Source: Taibaiella chishuiensis
GTDB taxonomy: Bacteria; Bacteroidota; Bacteroidia; Chitinophagales; Chitinophagaceae
DNA length: 64,000 nt
Direction: 5' to 3'
NCBI RefSeq assembly: GCF_003014535.1
Contig: NZ_PYGD01000004.1
Span: 1 to 64,000, forward strand
Shown: positions 8,631-16,127 of the stretch, in pieces
Position numbering within the stretch: position 1 is the stretch's first letter
Layout of the letters: each line of letters starts with the position of its first letter
Position numbers and translations under genes: made by a program
Notes under the pieces: generated by a model
What the model saw: the letters and a program-made list of their open reading frames with translations, nothing else
Told to the model about the DNA's origin: nothing
The model's database searches: none

Positions 8631-9266
8631 ATGATCTTCGTCCGTAAAATTTATATCAACAACAAGCTTTTAATCCTCACCAATGCAGCCGACAAATATA
8701 TAACCGAACACCCGATTGCTTCCGGTTACCTGTTGCTTACCGGCGCTTTCAGCCGGCATTTCCGCCAGGCGCAGCAGCACCTGGGACAGATGCGGAGCCT
8801 GGGCGCCATTATCGAAGATATATCGGTAGAGGCCCTGCTGGAAGAGTTGCATAAAGCGTACGAGCCTATCGAAGCGGCGGGCGGTGTAGTGGTTAACCCC
8901 GATGGCGGCGTACTGATGATCTACCGGCGGGGTAAATGGGACCTGCCCAAGGGCAAACGGGATGAGGGCGAAAGTATCGAGGACTGCGCCGTACGTGAAA
9001 TTATTGAAGAAACCGGTTTGCCGGAACTGAAGATCGTAGACAAGATCTGCGAGACCTTCCACGTATATGCCCAGGGTGGTGTGGAGCTGCTCAAGACCAC
9101 CCACTGGTACAATATGAAATCAAAAAAGAACTTCGAGCTGCATCCGCAAAAAGAGGAGAACATACTCGAAGCCCGCTGGGTAGCCGAGAAAAAAATCGGC
9201 TTATACATGCACCAGTCCTACGAAGCGATCAAAGAGGTGCTGCGCGCCTCGGGCAAACGCTGGTAA
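8631..9266 (+). CDS. Nudix hydrolase
   Basis: A 211-residue Nudix hydrolase, expected to cleave a nucleoside diphosphate linked to another group; the substrate is unknown. A perfect Nudix box (G-x5-E-x7-RE-U-x-EE-x-G-U) spans about residues 108-130, with KGKRDEGE and REIIEETGL visible. The first 75 residues form a separate N-terminal region seen in Bacteroidota members. The reading frame is open upstream, but the ATG at 8631 gives the natural N-terminus MIFVRKIYIN and follows a promoter box. It ends 18 bp from the convergent coaD stop. Confidence 0.88.
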   Translation: MIFVRKIYINNKLLILTNAADKYITEHPIASGYLLLTGAFSRHFRQAQQHLGQMRSLGAIIEDISVEALLEELHKAYEPIEAAGGVVVNPDGGVLMIYRRGKWDLPKGKRDEGESIEDCAVREIIEETGLPELKIVDKICETFHVYAQGGVELLKTTHWYNMKSKKNFELHPQKEENILEARWVAEKKIGLYMHQSYEAIKEVLRASGKRW

Positions 9267-9284
9267 GGGGCCGGTATTACTGAT

Positions 9285-9743
9285 TTACCATTTTACCTCT
9301 TTAGGGATAAACAGGTCTACATTGCCGCCATTGCGGATCACATCACGCACCAGGGTAGAAGATATCGTCGAATACTCGGGGGTGCAGGGCAGGAAAATGG
9401 TTTCTACACTGCTTTCCAGCATGCGGTTCATATCTGCGATCGCTTTTTCATACTCAAAATCGCTCACGTATCTTACGCCCCGTAAAATGAACTGGGCGCC
9501 GATCTTCCTGCAAAAGTCGACGGTAAGCCCCTCGTAGGATACCACCTCGATGCGGGAGTCGCCGGCAAATACCTCGCGGATCCAGCCTACTCTCTGTTCG
9601 GCCGAGAACATGGGTTGCTTGTTGGAATTGATGCCCACGCCGATCACCAGTTTGTCGAAAAGGGCCACGGAGCGTTGTATGATATCGATATGACCTTTGG
9701 TAACAGGGTCGAAAGAGCCGGGAAATAAACAGGTGCGCTGCAT
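9285..9743 (-). CDS. coaD: Phosphopantetheine adenylyltransferase
   Basis: Adenylates 4'-phosphopantetheine to dephospho-CoA, the penultimate step of coenzyme A synthesis. The 152 residues carry the T/HxGH motif in GSFDPVTKGHIDII near residue 8, the RGVRYVSDFEYE segment near 89, and the C-terminal ISSTLVRD motif near 127. Complete and of standard length. Stands alone on the minus strand. Confidence 0.96.
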   Translation of the reverse strand: MQRTCLFPGSFDPVTKGHIDIIQRSVALFDKLVIGVGINSNKQPMFSAEQRVGWIREVFAGDSRIEVVSYEGLTVDFCRKIGAQFILRGVRYVSDFEYEKAIADMNRMLESSVETIFLPCTPEYSTISSTLVRDVIRNGGNVDLFIPKEVKW

Positions 9744-9957
9744 GATTTTCAGGTTGCTGATTTTTAAATGTTTGCAAGGTAAGCATTCCCCTTTTAATTT
9801 AGTGCGGCTTACGGTGGTGGTTTTGCGGCAAGGCCGATACCCATTTTATACACCCGGCCGATCCCGACTGGTTTCCCGTAAATTTGTGCCGGCAATGTGG
9901 TGTGCGGCCTGGTAAACGGGGTGTGGTTGTAATTGAATTTCAAATCTTTTTAGCAAT

Positions 9958-11235
9958 ATGGCTACTATGATAAAATGCCCGAACTGTAGTTCGGATTTCC
10001 CCCTGGAAGATGCATTAAACGATGAGTTGAAGGAAAATATCGAACGGGAAAAGCAGGCGCTGCGTAAGCAAATGCTCGATTATAAAAAAGTGAAGGAAGA
10101 AGAGCTGTCGCAGAAAGACGAACAGTTCAGGCGGCAGATGCAGCAACAGGAAACCCAGTTGCGGGAGCAGATGGAAGCCGCCCTGCGCCAGCAGAACGAG
10201 CAGGTGGAAGCCGCTATGCGCAAAAAACTTACCGCCGACTTCGAGCACCAGATGCAGGTTTTGCATCAAAATGCCGCCGATAACGAAGAAAAACTGAAAG
10301 AGGCCCGCAAAAAGGAAATCGCCTTCCTGCAGATGGAAAAAGCGCTGAAGGAAAAAGAGGCCGAAATGGAACTGACCCTGCAACGCCAGCTGATGACGGA
10401 ACGGGAAAAGCTGAAGGAACAGGCAGCGCGCGAACAGGCCGACCGCATGCAGGTAAAGGAACAGGAGTTTCAGCTGCGTACCAAAGAGCTGGAAAAACAG
10501 ATCGAAGACCAGAAAAAGCTGGTGGACGAAATGAAACGCAAGGCAGAGCAGGGCAGTATGCAGATGCAGGGCGAGGTACAGGAGTTATTGCTGGAAGAGA
10601 TGTTGCAGGCTACTTTCCCTTTCGACCTGGTGAGCGAAGTGGGTAAGGGTGTAAGAGGCGCAGACTGTATCCAGACGGTACGTAACCGTTATGGGGCAGA
10701 AGCGGGTAAGATCATTTACGAAAGTAAAAGGACCAAGGATTTTGCCAATGACTGGATCGAAAAACTGAAAGCCGATATGCGCCAACTGGGCGCCGACATT
10801 GCCGTGATCGTAACCCAGGCTTTCCCGAAAGATATGGACCGCTTCGGGGAGAAAGACGGGGTATACATCTGTTCGTTTGCCGAAGTAAGAAGTGTGGCCT
10901 TGCTGCTGCGCAACGGGTTGCTTAAGGTGGCCGACGTACGGATAAGCGGGGAGAACAAAGGGGATAAGATGGTCATGTTGTACGATTACCTGACGGGACA
11001 TGAGTTTGGCGAGCAATGGAAAGCGATACGGGAAGGGTTTATGAGTATGAAGCTGAGTATCCAGAAGGAGCGCGACGCTATGGAGCGCTTGTGGAAAGCC
11101 CGCGAAAAACAACTGGAAAAAGTACTGCTTAATGCGGCCCATATCCGTGGTTCGGTAGAAGGCATTGCCGGCGCCGATTCCGTTAACCTGAACCTGCTCG
11201 ATGAAGGGGATGGCGGCGATTTACTTATGGAGTAG
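9958..11235 (+). CDS. DUF2130 coiled-coil protein
   Basis: A 425-residue cytoplasmic protein. It starts with one CPNC motif (residues 8-11), a possible half zinc ribbon. Residues about 20-215 are a long charged coiled coil rich in Glu, Gln and Lys. Residues about 215-390 form the DUF2130 domain, with IIYESKRTKDFANDW that resembles the E-x-K part of a PD-(D/E)XK nuclease core. The family function is not established; a nucleic-acid role is plausible by analogy with RmuC-like coiled-coil nuclease-fold proteins, which is inference. Monocistronic, followed directly by a repeat array. Confidence 0.85.
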   Translation: MATMIKCPNCSSDFPLEDALNDELKENIEREKQALRKQMLDYKKVKEEELSQKDEQFRRQMQQQETQLREQMEAALRQQNEQVEAAMRKKLTADFEHQMQVLHQNAADNEEKLKEARKKEIAFLQMEKALKEKEAEMELTLQRQLMTEREKLKEQAAREQADRMQVKEQEFQLRTKELEKQIEDQKKLVDEMKRKAEQGSMQMQGEVQELLLEEMLQATFPFDLVSEVGKGVRGADCIQTVRNRYGAEAGKIIYESKRTKDFANDWIEKLKADMRQLGADIAVIVTQAFPKDMDRFGEKDGVYICSFAEVRSVALLLRNGLLKVADVRISGENKGDKMVMLYDYLTGHEFGEQWKAIREGFMSMKLSIQKERDAMERLWKAREKQLEKVLLNAAHIRGSVEGIAGADSVNLNLLDEGDGGDLLME

Positions 11236-11260
11236 TTGCCCTTTAGTAAAGCCAGCTAAT

Positions 11261-11824
11261 CGATGAGATCCTTCGCTGCGCTCAGGATGACAACGGTCCT
11301 CCTGGTGCTTGATGCGTGACACGTTAATACGGCCAGCTAACTGCTGAGATCCTTCGCTGCGCTCAGGATGACAATCGTCCTCTTGATACTTGCTACTTGA
11401 TACCTGATACTAGAAAATGAGCTCCTTCGCTGCGCTCAGGATGACAATCGTCCTCTTGATACTTGCTACTTGATACCTGATACTAGAAAATGAGCTCCTT
11501 CGCTGCGCTCAGGATGACAATCGTCCTCTTGATACTTGCTACTTGATACCTGATACTAGAAAATGAGCTCCTTCGCTGCGCTCAGGATGACAATCGTCCT
11601 CTTGGTACTTGATCCTTTACACGCTGGTAAAGCCGGCTAACTGCTGAGATCCTTCGCTGCGCTCAGGATGACAGCGGTCCTCCTGGTGCTTGATGCTTTC
11701 ACGCTGGTAAAGCCGGCTAACCGGTGAGCTCCTTCGCTGCGCTCAGGATGACAATCGTCCTCTTGATACTTGCTACTTGATACCTGATACTAGAAAATGA
11801 GCTCCTTCGCTGTGCTCAGGATGA
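11261..11824. repeat. Tandem repeat array 1 (8 core copies)
   Basis: Eight copies of a core reading CCTTCGCTGCGCTCAGGATG (one with TGTGCTC), starting near 11267, 11348, 11421, 11494, 11567, 11648, 11728 and 11801. Copies 3-5 are exactly 73 bp apart. Spacers contain heptamer-like strings (TGATACT TGCTACT TGATACC TGATACT). Each core can fold, as ATCCT pairs with AGGAT around a TCGC/GCGC-type loop. The spacers are themselves repeated, so it is not CRISPR. No coding sequence is supported. Confidence 0.95.
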
Positions 11825-11859
11825 CATCTAACATCTAATATCTAAAACCTAACATCTAA
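11825..11859. repeat. Heptamer tract bordering array 1
   Basis: Five heptamers of the type CATCTAA, CATCTAA, TATCTAA, AACCTAA, CATCTAA. The last one contains the TAG stop codon of rsmD (minus strand), so the repeat abuts the gene end. Confidence 0.85.
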
Positions 11860-12413
11860 GCTCCCTCTTCCTCCTCCTCGTAACCAAAGAAAGAAAACAG
11901 CGTCGTGCCATAATTTTTTACACGGAGGAAGCGGGCATGGTCTTCATAATTGTTACGGGGCGTATGTTCCAGGATAAACAGGCCGTCCTGTTCCAGCAGG
12001 TCGCGTTCGAAAATGATGTCCGGTATCATATCGATCTCAACCAGGGCATAAGGCGGGCCGGCGAATATAAAATCGTAGCGGTCGCTACATTGTTTCAGGA
12101 ATTTGAATACCTCGACCTGCAATAATTTGATCTGGCTGAAACCGAATTCTGCTGCCGTTTTACGGATAAACGCAGCCATATTTTTATCCCTTTCAATAAT
12201 GGTAAGATCGGTAGCGCCCCGCGAGGCCAGCTCGTAGCTGATGCTGCCGGTACCGCCGAAAATATCCAGCGATTTAATGCCTTCGAAATCGATCGAGTTT
12301 TGCAGTATATTGAACAAACCTTCCTTGGCAATGTCTGTAGTGGGCCGGGTATGCGGCATCTGACCCGGCGGATTGATTCTCCTGCCGCCATGGGTTCCGC
12401 CTATGATACGCAT
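11856..12413 (-). CDS. rsmD: 16S rRNA (guanine966-N2)-methyltransferase RsmD family
   Basis: Predicted SAM-dependent methyltransferase that modifies a guanine in 16S rRNA (G966 in E. coli numbering). The 185 residues show GGTHGGRRINPP at the N-terminus, the SAM-binding DIFGGTGSISYELASRGA near residue 50 and the catalytic-loop region around 117. There the usual (N/D)PPY reads AGPPY: a glycine replaces the acidic or amide residue. This may be a lineage trait or may lower activity. Overlaps the end of the DUF3822 gene by 13 bp, so the two are translationally coupled. Confidence 0.88.
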   Translation of the reverse strand: MRIIGGTHGGRRINPPGQMPHTRPTTDIAKEGLFNILQNSIDFEGIKSLDIFGGTGSISYELASRGATDLTIIERDKNMAAFIRKTAAEFGFSQIKLLQVEVFKFLKQCSDRYDFIFAGPPYALVEIDMIPDIIFERDLLEQDGLFILEHTPRNNYEDHARFLRVKNYGTTLFSFFGYEEEEEGA

Positions 12414-13210
12414 GATAATAACCTGTTTAAAAAGAGAAAAGAAGCATCGGCATCAGCGCCGGGAATATGGGCATGGGGAAAATAAGCCTGCAGCTCGCTG
12501 CCTATTGCGCTGATCGCGGGTGCATAACCCGACAGGTGCACGGCAACATCTTCGGCCTTGGGAACCGCGCCAGCCGTGGCCCCGCCTATTTTACACACGA
12601 TATCTTCTACCGAATCGAAGGTGCAAACCTGGTGATTGATCAGTGTACCCTTATGGTACATGCTCAGGATCATGGTACCCGCCAGGCAAATGATGTCGGC
12701 GTGGTAGGACTGCCCGTTGGGGGCAGGAGCCTGCAGGGCAGGACCTGTAACCGCATTCAGGGCTGCTTCCTGGAAATATTTATTGAACATGGCCCCGAGT
12801 TTATTGCTGACCGGGAAGGCCACGCGGGCCGGCAATGGCGCAGCCACGGTGCTGTACAAAACCGACTCCGAACTCTCTACAAAATGAAATTGCTGCATCC
12901 ACAGGGCTGCGGTTTCGGTGCTGAACAGGGCCTCCGGTACGAGGAAGTTTCGTTCGTCGGCGATCCAGATATGGGTTACCGGCTGCGGACCGGCCACCAG
13001 CGGCTCATTAACAAAGATCGCTTCGACCTGGTCGGTATCCCAGGCTTTGGCAAACGAAAATACTTTGACCGAAAGCGGCGTGCAAGCTATATCGTAACCG
13101 GCAATACATAATCCCTTATCCCAGAGTACGAGGTGTAAAGTGTGGATATTGGTAAGCGGATCCGTATGTGTGTTGTAATTCCAGACCGGTTGCAGAAATT
13201 CCTGTTTCAT
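12401..13210 (-). CDS. DUF3822 family protein
   Basis: A 269-residue cytoplasmic protein of the Bacteroidota DUF3822 family, which commonly accompanies rsmD. There is no signal peptide or membrane segment. The function is unknown; I see no catalytic motif that I can name. Its last 13 bases overlap rsmD, so the pair is one operon. An imperfect -7 box (TCACTTTG, minus strand, 13258-13265) lies about 50 bp upstream. Confidence 0.82.
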   Translation of the reverse strand: MKQEFLQPVWNYNTHTDPLTNIHTLHLVLWDKGLCIAGYDIACTPLSVKVFSFAKAWDTDQVEAIFVNEPLVAGPQPVTHIWIADERNFLVPEALFSTETAALWMQQFHFVESSESVLYSTVAAPLPARVAFPVSNKLGAMFNKYFQEAALNAVTGPALQAPAPNGQSYHADIICLAGTMILSMYHKGTLINHQVCTFDSVEDIVCKIGGATAGAVPKAEDVAVHLSGYAPAISAIGSELQAYFPHAHIPGADADASFLFLNRLLSCVS

Positions 13211-13324
13211 GTTATCGTTTTCGGTTAGTGCCTCTCTTGTATAAAATATTTATGCCCCAAAGTGATACAGCGCAAAATTAATAGAATATTTTTGTCGGCG
13301 CTAATAAATACCATTAACCGTCCA

Positions 13325-14656
13325 ATGCAATTTTCTGTCTCCAACCGCCAGATCCTGAAGCTTGCCTTGCCCATATCGATGTCGCTGCTTATCCCGCAGG
13401 TCAGCTTTATGGCCAATGCCGTATTCCTGGGCCGGCTCGGGCAGATGCCTTTGGTGATTAACGGGTTGTGTAGTATTTTTTACCTGTTGCTCACTTTTAT
13501 CGGTTTCGGCCTCAGCAACGGGATCATGGTACAGCTTTCGCGGCGTGCCGGCGAGGGCGACAACGAGGGGCTTGCCCGCACATTGACCAATGGCGCATTC
13601 CTGGCGGCTTTTTGCTCGCTTGGTCTCATGATGTTTTCTTTCTGGATGGTGCCTTACCTGTTCGGGTACAGCCTACGCGACGATGCCGTGTTTTACGGCA
13701 CTATCGATTTCCTGTATTTGCGTATCTGGGGCCTGCCATTCCTGATGCTGACCCAATTGGTCAACGCCTTTTACATTGCTACCAATCGCTCGCGCCTGCT
13801 GATCTATGGCGCATTAATGGCCAACCTGGTCAATATCGGGCTGGACTACTGTCTTATTTTTGGTAAATGGGGCTTTCCCAATATGGGTCTTAAAGGTGCT
13901 GCCATAGCGTCGATCGTGGCCGAGATCATGTATTTTCTTGTGATGTACGGCCTGTTTTTCGCCAAGCGGCTGTATGAGCAATATCCTGTATTCCGTTACC
14001 TGCATTTCGATATCAACATTTCCAAACAGACGCTGAAGGTGGCCGCACCGCTTATTGTGCAGTATATTTTCAGCATCGGCGGCTGGCAGATTTTTTACTT
14101 TTATGTAGAGCATCTCGGGGTTACCGAACTGGCAGTATCGCATATCCTGCGTAGCGTACTGGGTATCGTCAGCATCGGCACCTGGGCGCTCGCTTCTACC
14201 TGTAACACGATGGTCAGCAATGTGATCGGGCAGGGTAAGGCCGGGCATGTAAAACTGCTGGTACGCAAAATACTGGTGCTGAGCTTTGGTTATGCCTTCC
14301 TGATCTCCATCTTCCTGATGATCTTCCCTCATGCCTTCCTGAGCACTTATAGCAATGACGCTTCGGTGATCGATATGGGGATGTCCAGCCTTCGGGTACT
14401 GGCGCTTTCTTCCCTGGTTATGTCGCTGGCCACGATCTGTTTTAACGCTGTGGTCGGTACGGGCAATACGCTGATCAACCTCTCTATCGAAGTGTTCTGC
14501 GTTTGTATGTACGTGGTATATATTACCATCGTGGTAGAACGTATGCGGGCGCCGTTGTATATGGCCTGGGCCTCCGAATTTGTCTACTGGACCTGCCTGC
14601 TGCTGACTTCCGGCACTTACCTCCTGTCCGGCAAGTGGAAGGGGAAGCAAATTTAG
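13325..14656 (+). CDS. MATE family efflux transporter
   Basis: An inner-membrane MATE-family cation/drug antiporter of about 443 residues with roughly 12 hydrophobic segments. It begins MQFSVSNRQILKLALPIS and has the typical N-lobe entry SMSLLIPQVSFMANAVFLG and the pseudo-symmetric second half beginning near KQTLKVAAPLIVQYIF. The frame is open to 13262, but the ATG at 13325 gives the family's N-terminus. Substrate unknown. Stands alone and runs into repeat array 2. Confidence 0.9.
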   Translation: MQFSVSNRQILKLALPISMSLLIPQVSFMANAVFLGRLGQMPLVINGLCSIFYLLLTFIGFGLSNGIMVQLSRRAGEGDNEGLARTLTNGAFLAAFCSLGLMMFSFWMVPYLFGYSLRDDAVFYGTIDFLYLRIWGLPFLMLTQLVNAFYIATNRSRLLIYGALMANLVNIGLDYCLIFGKWGFPNMGLKGAAIASIVAEIMYFLVMYGLFFAKRLYEQYPVFRYLHFDINISKQTLKVAAPLIVQYIFSIGGWQIFYFYVEHLGVTELAVSHILRSVLGIVSIGTWALASTCNTMVSNVIGQGKAGHVKLLVRKILVLSFGYAFLISIFLMIFPHAFLSTYSNDASVIDMGMSSLRVLALSSLVMSLATICFNAVVGTGNTLINLSIEVFCVCMYVVYITIVVERMRAPLYMAWASEFVYWTCLLLTSGTYLLSGKWKGKQI

Positions 14657-14667
14657 TATCAGGATGT

Positions 14668-14697
14668 TAGATAGGAGATGTTAGATATGAGATGTTA
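14668..14697. repeat. Heptamer tract left of array 2
   Basis: Heptamers of the type TTAGATA, GGAGATG, TTAGATA, TGAGATG directly after the MATE stop. These are the reverse-complement relatives of the CATCTAA/CATCTCA heptamers found beside arrays 1 and 3. Confidence 0.75.
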
Positions 14698-14699
14698 TG

Positions 14700-15165
14700 C
14701 CGAGTCTTTTGCACTTATACGCCCTCTATTAAGATCCTTCGCTGCGCTCAGGATGACAATGACTCCCTCCGTAAGGTAAGGGCTTTTTGCCGCTTATACG
14801 CCCTCCATTAAGATCCTTCGCTGCGCTCAGGATGACAATGGACTCCTTCCGTAAGGCAAGGGCTTATGCTGCTCATTCGCCCTCTGGTAAGATCCTTCGC
14901 TGCGCTCAGGATGACAATAACTCCCTCGGTAAGGTAAGGGCTTATTGCTACTCATTCGCCCTCTATTAAGATTCTTCGCTGCGCTCAGGATGACAATAAC
15001 TCCCTCGGTAAGGTAAGGGCTTATTGCTACTCATTCGCCCTCTATTAAGATTCTTCGCTGCGCTCAGGATGACAATAACTCCCTCGGTAAGGTAAGGGCT
15101 TATTGCTACTCATTCGCCCTCTATTAAGATTCTTCGCTGCGCTCAGGATGACAATAGTCTCCCTC
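14700..15165. repeat. Tandem repeat array 2 (6 units of 79 bp)
   Basis: Six copies of the CTTCGCTGCGCTCAGGATGA core at 14733, 14812, 14891, 14970, 15049 and 15128, an exact 79-bp period. Spacers share CTCCCTCGGTAAGGTAAGGG and TCATTCGCCCTCTATTAAGA-like strings and are nearly identical in units 4-6, so this is a satellite and not CRISPR. The same 79-bp unit forms array 3 about 47 kb away. A short open frame through it is spurious. Confidence 0.95.
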
Positions 15166-15213
15166 TAATATCTAATATCTCACATCTAACATCTCAAAAT
15201 TCAAAACTCAAAA
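15166..15213. repeat. Heptamer tract right of array 2
   Basis: Seven consecutive degenerate heptamers (TAATATC, TAATATC, TCACATC, TAACATC, TCAAAAT, TCAAAAC, TCAAAAT) running up to the PPK2 stop codon. Confidence 0.75.
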
Positions 15214-16002
15214 TTACTTCTTCAACCCCGGGTAGTTCATTTTCAACCCTTTTAAGGTGTCGCGCAGCAGGGTGGCCACCTGGTAGGATTTGTACCAGTT
15301 CTGATCGGAAGGGATGATGTGCCAGGGTATACTGCTACAGCCTTCAAAGGCTTCTTCATAATATTTACGGTAATCATCCCAGCGCTCCGACTCCTTGAAG
15401 TCGCTTTCGTTATACTTCCACATTTTACGGGGAATATGAATACGCTCCTGCAGGCGCTGTTGTTGCTCCTTGTGCGAGATGTGCAGGTACAGCTTCAGGA
15501 TCTGCGTATGGTTGTGACGGCTCAGCAACTGTTCGAAGTCTTCTATCGCTTTCATTCGTTCCAGAGCCGTATGGTCGTCGCAGGTGCCGTGTACACGGGT
15601 TACCAGTATGTCTTCGTAATGCGAGCGGTTAAACACCTGGATGATGCCTTTTTCCGGGGCCTGTTTGTGTATACGCCAGAGGAAATCGTGTGCCGTTTCT
15701 TCGGCAGTAGGCACTTTAAACGAACTCACCTTAACGCCCTGCGGGTTCATCTGTCCGAATACATCGCGGATCAGGCCGTCCTTGCCGGCAGCATCCATGC
15801 CTTGTATCACCACCAGGATCGAATGTTTGCTTTCTGCATACAACAGGTTCTGCAGTTCATCCAATTCCTGTACGATAGCCAGGGTTTTCTTTTTAATCTC
15901 GTCTTTGTCGAGTTCTTTAGGCGCCCGGGTATCGATCTTTGACAGGTCGTAACCTGCAGGGACGCGGGATTTTACTTTTGTTTTCGTTTTTGCTTTGGCC
16001 AT
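15214..16002 (-). CDS. Polyphosphate kinase 2 family protein
   Basis: A PPK2-family enzyme, which transfers phosphate between polyphosphate and nucleotides. The 262 residues contain a Walker A region (VVIQGMDAAGKDGLIRDVF) near residue 64, a lid segment and the Walker B-like FNRSHYEDIL near 123, and the family end region WHIIPSDQNWYKSYQVA. The N-terminus is a lysine-rich extension. Whether it makes GTP, ATP or ADP cannot be told from these motifs. It is the last minus-strand gene after the caspase-like pair, but a terminator separates them. Confidence 0.9.
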   Translation of the reverse strand: MAKAKTKTKVKSRVPAGYDLSKIDTRAPKELDKDEIKKKTLAIVQELDELQNLLYAESKHSILVVIQGMDAAGKDGLIRDVFGQMNPQGVKVSSFKVPTAEETAHDFLWRIHKQAPEKGIIQVFNRSHYEDILVTRVHGTCDDHTALERMKAIEDFEQLLSRHNHTQILKLYLHISHKEQQQRLQERIHIPRKMWKYNESDFKESERWDDYRKYYEEAFEGCSSIPWHIIPSDQNWYKSYQVATLLRDTLKGLKMNYPGLKK

Positions 16003-16053
16003 AATAAAAAGATTGTTGGTATAAAAATACGCAAAAACCGTACCGGTCTGTTT

Positions 16054-16097
16054 AAAAAGAACAAGACCTGTCAGCAGTAGATACTAACAGGTCTTGT
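16054..16097 (-). terminator. Terminator after the caspase-like pair
   Basis: An 11-bp perfect stem (16061-16071 with 16087-16097), followed on the minus strand by TCTTTTT. It lies 31 bp beyond the stop of the 742-residue gene. Confidence 0.85.
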
Positions 16098-16127
16098 CCT
16101 TTTATGTTGTCCGCAGGGCGAAAAAGC

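Noticed and set aside
14787-14969. 60-residue open frame in array 2
   Set aside because: Same repeat translation; no start signal and no conserved protein features.
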